Shown one piece after another: positions 33,939 to 36,637 of a stretch of 36,637 nucleotides of DNA (its first letter is position 1; every line of letters starts with the position of its first letter). Made by a program: the position numbers and the translations under genes. The stretch lies in NCBI GenBank assembly GCA_021201315.1, contig JAJQFG010000120.1, positions 18,016 through 54,652 of the forward strand, in the 5' to 3' direction. This DNA is from Erysipelotrichaceae bacterium. GTDB taxonomy: Bacteria; Bacillota_I; Bacilli_A; Erysipelotrichales; Coprobacillaceae. A model generated the notes under the pieces. That model worked only from the letters and a program-made list of their open reading frames with translations, was not told the DNA's origin and did not search any database.

Positions 33939-34826
33939 ATGAAACAATATTTAGATATGTGTCAATATATTTTAGATAATGGTGAAGATAGAGAAGATCG
34001 TACTGGTACAGGTACAAGAAGTGTTTTTGGTTATCAGAATCGTTATGATTTAAGAGAAGGTTTTCCATTACTTACAACTAAGAAAATGTTTTTAAGACCA
34101 ATTGCTGAAGAATTGTTATGGTTTATTAAAGGTGATACGAATATTAAATATTTAGTCGATAGAAATGTGAAAATATGGAACGAATGGCCTTATGAAGCAT
34201 TTAAGAAATCTGATGATTATCAAGGGGAAACATTAGAAGAATTTGTTGCAAGGATTAAAGCATTGGATGCTAATGATCCATTTGTTGTTAAATATGGAGA
34301 ACTTGGGCCAGTATATGGTAGACAATGGCGTAATTTTAATGAAGAAGGTGTTGATCAATTGGATAAACTTATTGATTCATTAAAAAATAACCCTTTTTCT
34401 CGTCGACATATTATATGTGCATGGAATCCAGCTGAAGTAGATCAAATGGCTTTACCACCATGTCATGCATTTTTACAATTTTATGTGTCTAATGATAAGA
34501 AGTATTTATCATGTCAATTATATCAAAGAAGTGCTGATACTTTCTTAGGTGTTCCTTTTAATATTGCATCTTATGCTTTATTTACATCAATGATTGCCCA
34601 AGTATGTGGTTATGAGGCTAAGGAGTTTGTTCATTCATTTGGTGATTTACATATCTATAAAGATCATTTTGATGTTGTTAGAGAACAAATATCTAGAGAA
34701 CCATTACCATTATGTAAGTTAAAACTTAATCCAGAAATAACATCTATCTATGACTTTACGATTGATGATATTAAAATCGAAAACTATCAAAGTCATGGAC
34801 GTCTAGTAGGAAAGGTGAGTGTCTAA
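33939..34826 (+). CDS. thyA: Thymidylate synthase
   Basis: 295 residues converting dUMP to dTMP with methylene-tetrahydrofolate. AAGGAGG selects ATG 33939 over a TTG at 33921. Signature sites are RTGTGTRS (folate/dUMP), [22 protein letters not shown] with catalytic Cys175, [17 protein letters not shown] and HIYKDH. Longer than the E. coli form because of the insert typical of many Bacillota enzymes. It overlaps the DHFR gene by one base, making a thymidylate cycle unit. Confidence 0.95.
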   Translation: MKQYLDMCQYILDNGEDREDRTGTGTRSVFGYQNRYDLREGFPLLTTKKMFLRPIAEELLWFIKGDTNIKYLVDRNVKIWNEWPYEAFKKSDDYQGETLEEFVARIKALDANDPFVVKYGELGPVYGRQWRNFNEEGVDQLDKLIDSLKNNPFSRRHIICAWNPAEVDQMALPPCHAFLQFYVSNDKKYLSCQLYQRSADTFLGVPFNIASYALFTSMIAQVCGYEAKEFVHSFGDLHIYKDHFDVVREQISREPLPLCKLKLNPEITSIYDFTIDDIKIENYQSHGRLVGKVSV

Positions 34827-35302
34827 TGATTAGTATTATTGTCGCAATGGATAAAAATCAGCTCATTGGCAAAAATGATTCTCCTAATGGTATTCCATGG
34901 AATAATAAAGAAGATCTTCAACACTTTAAACAAACAACTATCAATCAAACAATTTGCATGGGTTATACAACATATAAAGCTATTGGTAGACCATTACCAA
35001 AACGTCATAATATTGTTGTATGCTATGATCAATTTGATGATGAACGTGTAGAAGTAAGAACATCTTTAATAGATGTTATTAATGAATATAAAAATAATCA
35101 TAAAGACTTATATATTACAGGTGGTGCTTCTATTTATAAACAAGCATTACCCTATGTAGATCAATTACTCATATCAAGAATCCCTGGAGATTATACAGGC
35201 GAAACCTATTTTCCTGATTTTAAAGAATATGGTTTTGAACTTATCGAAACAATACAAAAAGAAACATTTCAATTAGAAATATATCAAAGAGGAAAGTTAT
35301 GA
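34826..35302 (+). CDS. folA: Dihydrofolate reductase
   Basis: 158 residues. The start [27 protein letters not shown] is the normal N-terminus with the substrate Trp. TICMGYTTYKAIGRPLPKRHNIVV is the NADPH-binding section and DLYITGGASIYKQALPYVDQL the GG motif. It regenerates tetrahydrofolate used up by ThyA upstream. The start overlaps the thyA stop (TAATG), and its own stop overlaps the plsC start (ATGA). It is the chromosomal type, with no sign of transfer. Confidence 0.93.
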   Translation: MISIIVAMDKNQLIGKNDSPNGIPWNNKEDLQHFKQTTINQTICMGYTTYKAIGRPLPKRHNIVVCYDQFDDERVEVRTSLIDVINEYKNNHKDLYITGGASIYKQALPYVDQLLISRIPGDYTGETYFPDFKEYGFELIETIQKETFQLEIYQRGKL

Positions 35303-36021
35303 AAAGAATCATATTAATAGTATTTAAAGTCTTATTCCGTATTCCAGGATGGTTATTAAAAATAAGATATTATAATAAACATATACAAGATACAACTTTT
35401 GAAGAAAGATTCTCTTATATTCAAAACATTTCACATAAAGTAGTTGCAAAAGCTAATGTTAATTTTCATGGCTTTGGCATGGAAAATTTACCTCAGGAAC
35501 AAGGTTATTTGTTAGCTCCTAATCATCAAGGATTATTTGATCCATTGATTGTTTTTGAAACTTTGGATAAACCATATAAAGCTGTTGTAAAACAGGAATT
35601 ATTGGATGTTATAGTGATTGGTGATTGTATTAGAATGTTGGAATTTATTGGTATTGATCGTGAAAATCTAAGATCACAAGTAAAAATGATCAGACAAGTC
35701 TCTAAAGAATTACAAGAGGGTACTAATTATTTAATATTTCCTGAAGGTACAAGATGTCGTCAAAAAAATAAGATGTTAGAATTTAAAGGAGGAACTTTTA
35801 AAGCTGCTACAAATGCTAAAAAACCAATAGTTCCTGTAGCCATGATTGATTGTTATAAAGTATTTGATAATAATTCCATCAAAACTGTTGATGCTCAAGT
35901 TCATTATTTAAAACCTTTATATTATGAAGACTACAAAGATATGAATACTACAGAAATTGCTCAAGTTGTCCAATCACGTATACAAAAATGTATTGAAGAA
36001 AATGAAAATCGATACGAATAG
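35299..36021 (+). CDS. plsC: 1-acyl-sn-glycerol-3-phosphate acyltransferase
   Basis: 240 residues. It has an N-terminal hydrophobic, basic segment for membrane association. The acyltransferase boxes are NHQGLFD (75-81, the H-x4-D site) and FPEGTR (147-152), with KAATNAKKPIVPVAM after. It makes phosphatidic acid from lysophosphatidic acid at the inner membrane face. It overlaps the DHFR gene by 4 bp and ends at a strong terminator. Confidence 0.9.
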   Translation: MKRIILIVFKVLFRIPGWLLKIRYYNKHIQDTTFEERFSYIQNISHKVVAKANVNFHGFGMENLPQEQGYLLAPNHQGLFDPLIVFETLDKPYKAVVKQELLDVIVIGDCIRMLEFIGIDRENLRSQVKMIRQVSKELQEGTNYLIFPEGTRCRQKNKMLEFKGGTFKAATNAKKPIVPVAMIDCYKVFDNNSIKTVDAQVHYLKPLYYEDYKDMNTTEIAQVVQSRIQKCIEENENRYE

Positions 36022-36041
36022 ATATATTCTATTCGTTTTTT
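36015..36041 (+). terminator. Terminator of the thyA-folA-plsC operon
   Basis: CGAATAGA (36015-36022) pairs with TCTATTCG (36028-36035), followed by six T. Confidence 0.85.
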
Positions 36042-36063
36042 CATATAATATTTTGGTGATATG

Positions 36064-36637
36064 ATGAAAAAAATCCTAGTAGTGTTATGTTTTGTATTGT
36101 GTTTATCACATGTTCATGCTGTTGATTTTTATGGTAAAGCATATATTGTTATGGATTCTTTGAATTTAACGGTATTAGAAGGACAAAATATTGATAGTGT
36201 ACAAAGTGTCGCATCGATATCAAAGATAATGACAGCGATTATTGCTATTGAAAATGGAAACTTAAATGATGTTTATACTATTGGTGAAGAAATTAATGAT
36301 GCTTGGGGTAGTGGTGTCTATATACATATAGGGGATACCATTAGTTTAAGAGATTTATTACATGGAATATTATTAAGATCTGGTAATGATGCAAGCTTGG
36401 TTTGTGCTAAAAATATTGGTGGTAATGTTAAAACGTTTGTAGATATGATGAATCAAAAAGCTAGTGAAATTGGCATGAATCATACTCATTTTTCTAATCC
36501 TACAGGTTTAGATGAGGAAGATGATGGTAATCAATCAAGTGTTTATGATATGGCATTATTAATGAGTTATTGTAGTCAAAATGCTATATTTAATGATATT
36601 GTAAGTCAAACAACTTATCAAAGAGAAGATGGTGGAG
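36064..36637 (+). CDS. D-alanyl-D-alanine carboxypeptidase (PBP5-type), truncated by the window edge
   Basis: The first 191 codons are visible. ATG 36064 fits the GGTGAT site better than ATG 36061. A signal peptide (KKILVVLCFVLCLSHVHA) is followed by the penicillin-binding core: SISK (Ser-x2-Lys active site), the SGN motif (LLRSGNDASLV) and TGLDEEDD in the usual order. It trims cell-wall peptide stems outside the membrane. The KTG box lies beyond the right edge. No overlap with the operon before it, since a terminator intervenes. Confidence 0.9.
   Translation, partial: MKKILVVLCFVLCLSHVHAVDFYGKAYIVMDSLNLTVLEGQNIDSVQSVASISKIMTAIIAIENGNLNDVYTIGEEINDAWGSGVYIHIGDTISLRDLLHGILLRSGNDASLVCAKNIGGNVKTFVDMMNQKASEIGMNHTHFSNPTGLDEEDDGNQSSVYDMALLMSYCSQNAIFNDIVSQTTYQREDGG

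Overview
This window reads as AT-rich, low-GC Bacillota DNA with strong AGGAGG-type ribosome binding sites. Codon use, the adhesin style and the gene set resemble gut Erysipelotrichia/Coprobacillaceae. That placement is an inference from gene content; no rRNA or tRNA gene was seen.

Layout. (1) 2-5026 (-): a very large secreted adhesin with Ig-like, FctA-like, Cna-B and DUF11-type repeats. Its C-terminus lies off the left edge. (2) 5343-6468: a frame-broken tyrosine recombinase with degenerate catalytic residues, preceded by two near-identical perfect palindromes. (3) 6627-13495: a graveyard of nested mobile elements. An IS66-family element (6627-9415) sits inside a Mu/IS481-type transposase gene. 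A DUF6431-like gene and an element end carrying repeated TGCAGTT sites follow, abutting a 48-codon stump of argS. An apparently intact IS4-superfamily element (11349-13495) comes next. (4) bglA (6-phospho-beta-glucosidase) at 13612-15057. (5) 15073-23945: an 8.9-kb integrated element bounded by an 18-bp att core. It has an integrase, a CI/Cro-type switch, a replication initiator with internal iterons, a DnaC-like loader, a lone minor capsid gene and small phage-type genes, but no head, tail or lysis set. It is best read as a phage-satellite (PICI-like) element or a heavily reduced prophage. (6) 23949-30882: an HxlR regulator divergent from a five-gene operon: flavodoxin, polysaccharide pyruvyl transferase, a reductase-adenylation fusion, an ATC-hydrolase-like protein and a GMC oxidoreductase. 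It looks like an uncharacterised fatty-acyl/aldehyde/alcohol pathway. (7) 30996-36637: an RpiR regulator, a TIM-barrel protein, a cation/proton antiporter behind a fluoride-riboswitch-like leader, a thyA-dfrA-plsC run, and the start of a D,D-carboxypeptidase.

How the parts fit. The satellite integrated into the bidirectional terminator shared by convergent bglA and hxlR. It kept the bglA terminator whole and removed one arm on the hxlR side. The most notable items are the satellite with a possible origin inside its rep gene, the reductase-ligase/GMC operon, the fluoride-type leader on an antiporter, and the palindrome/recombinase pair beside the adhesin. Several frame breaks in region 2-3 are single-base losses, mostly in homopolymers, so they may be real decay, slippage sites or assembly errors.
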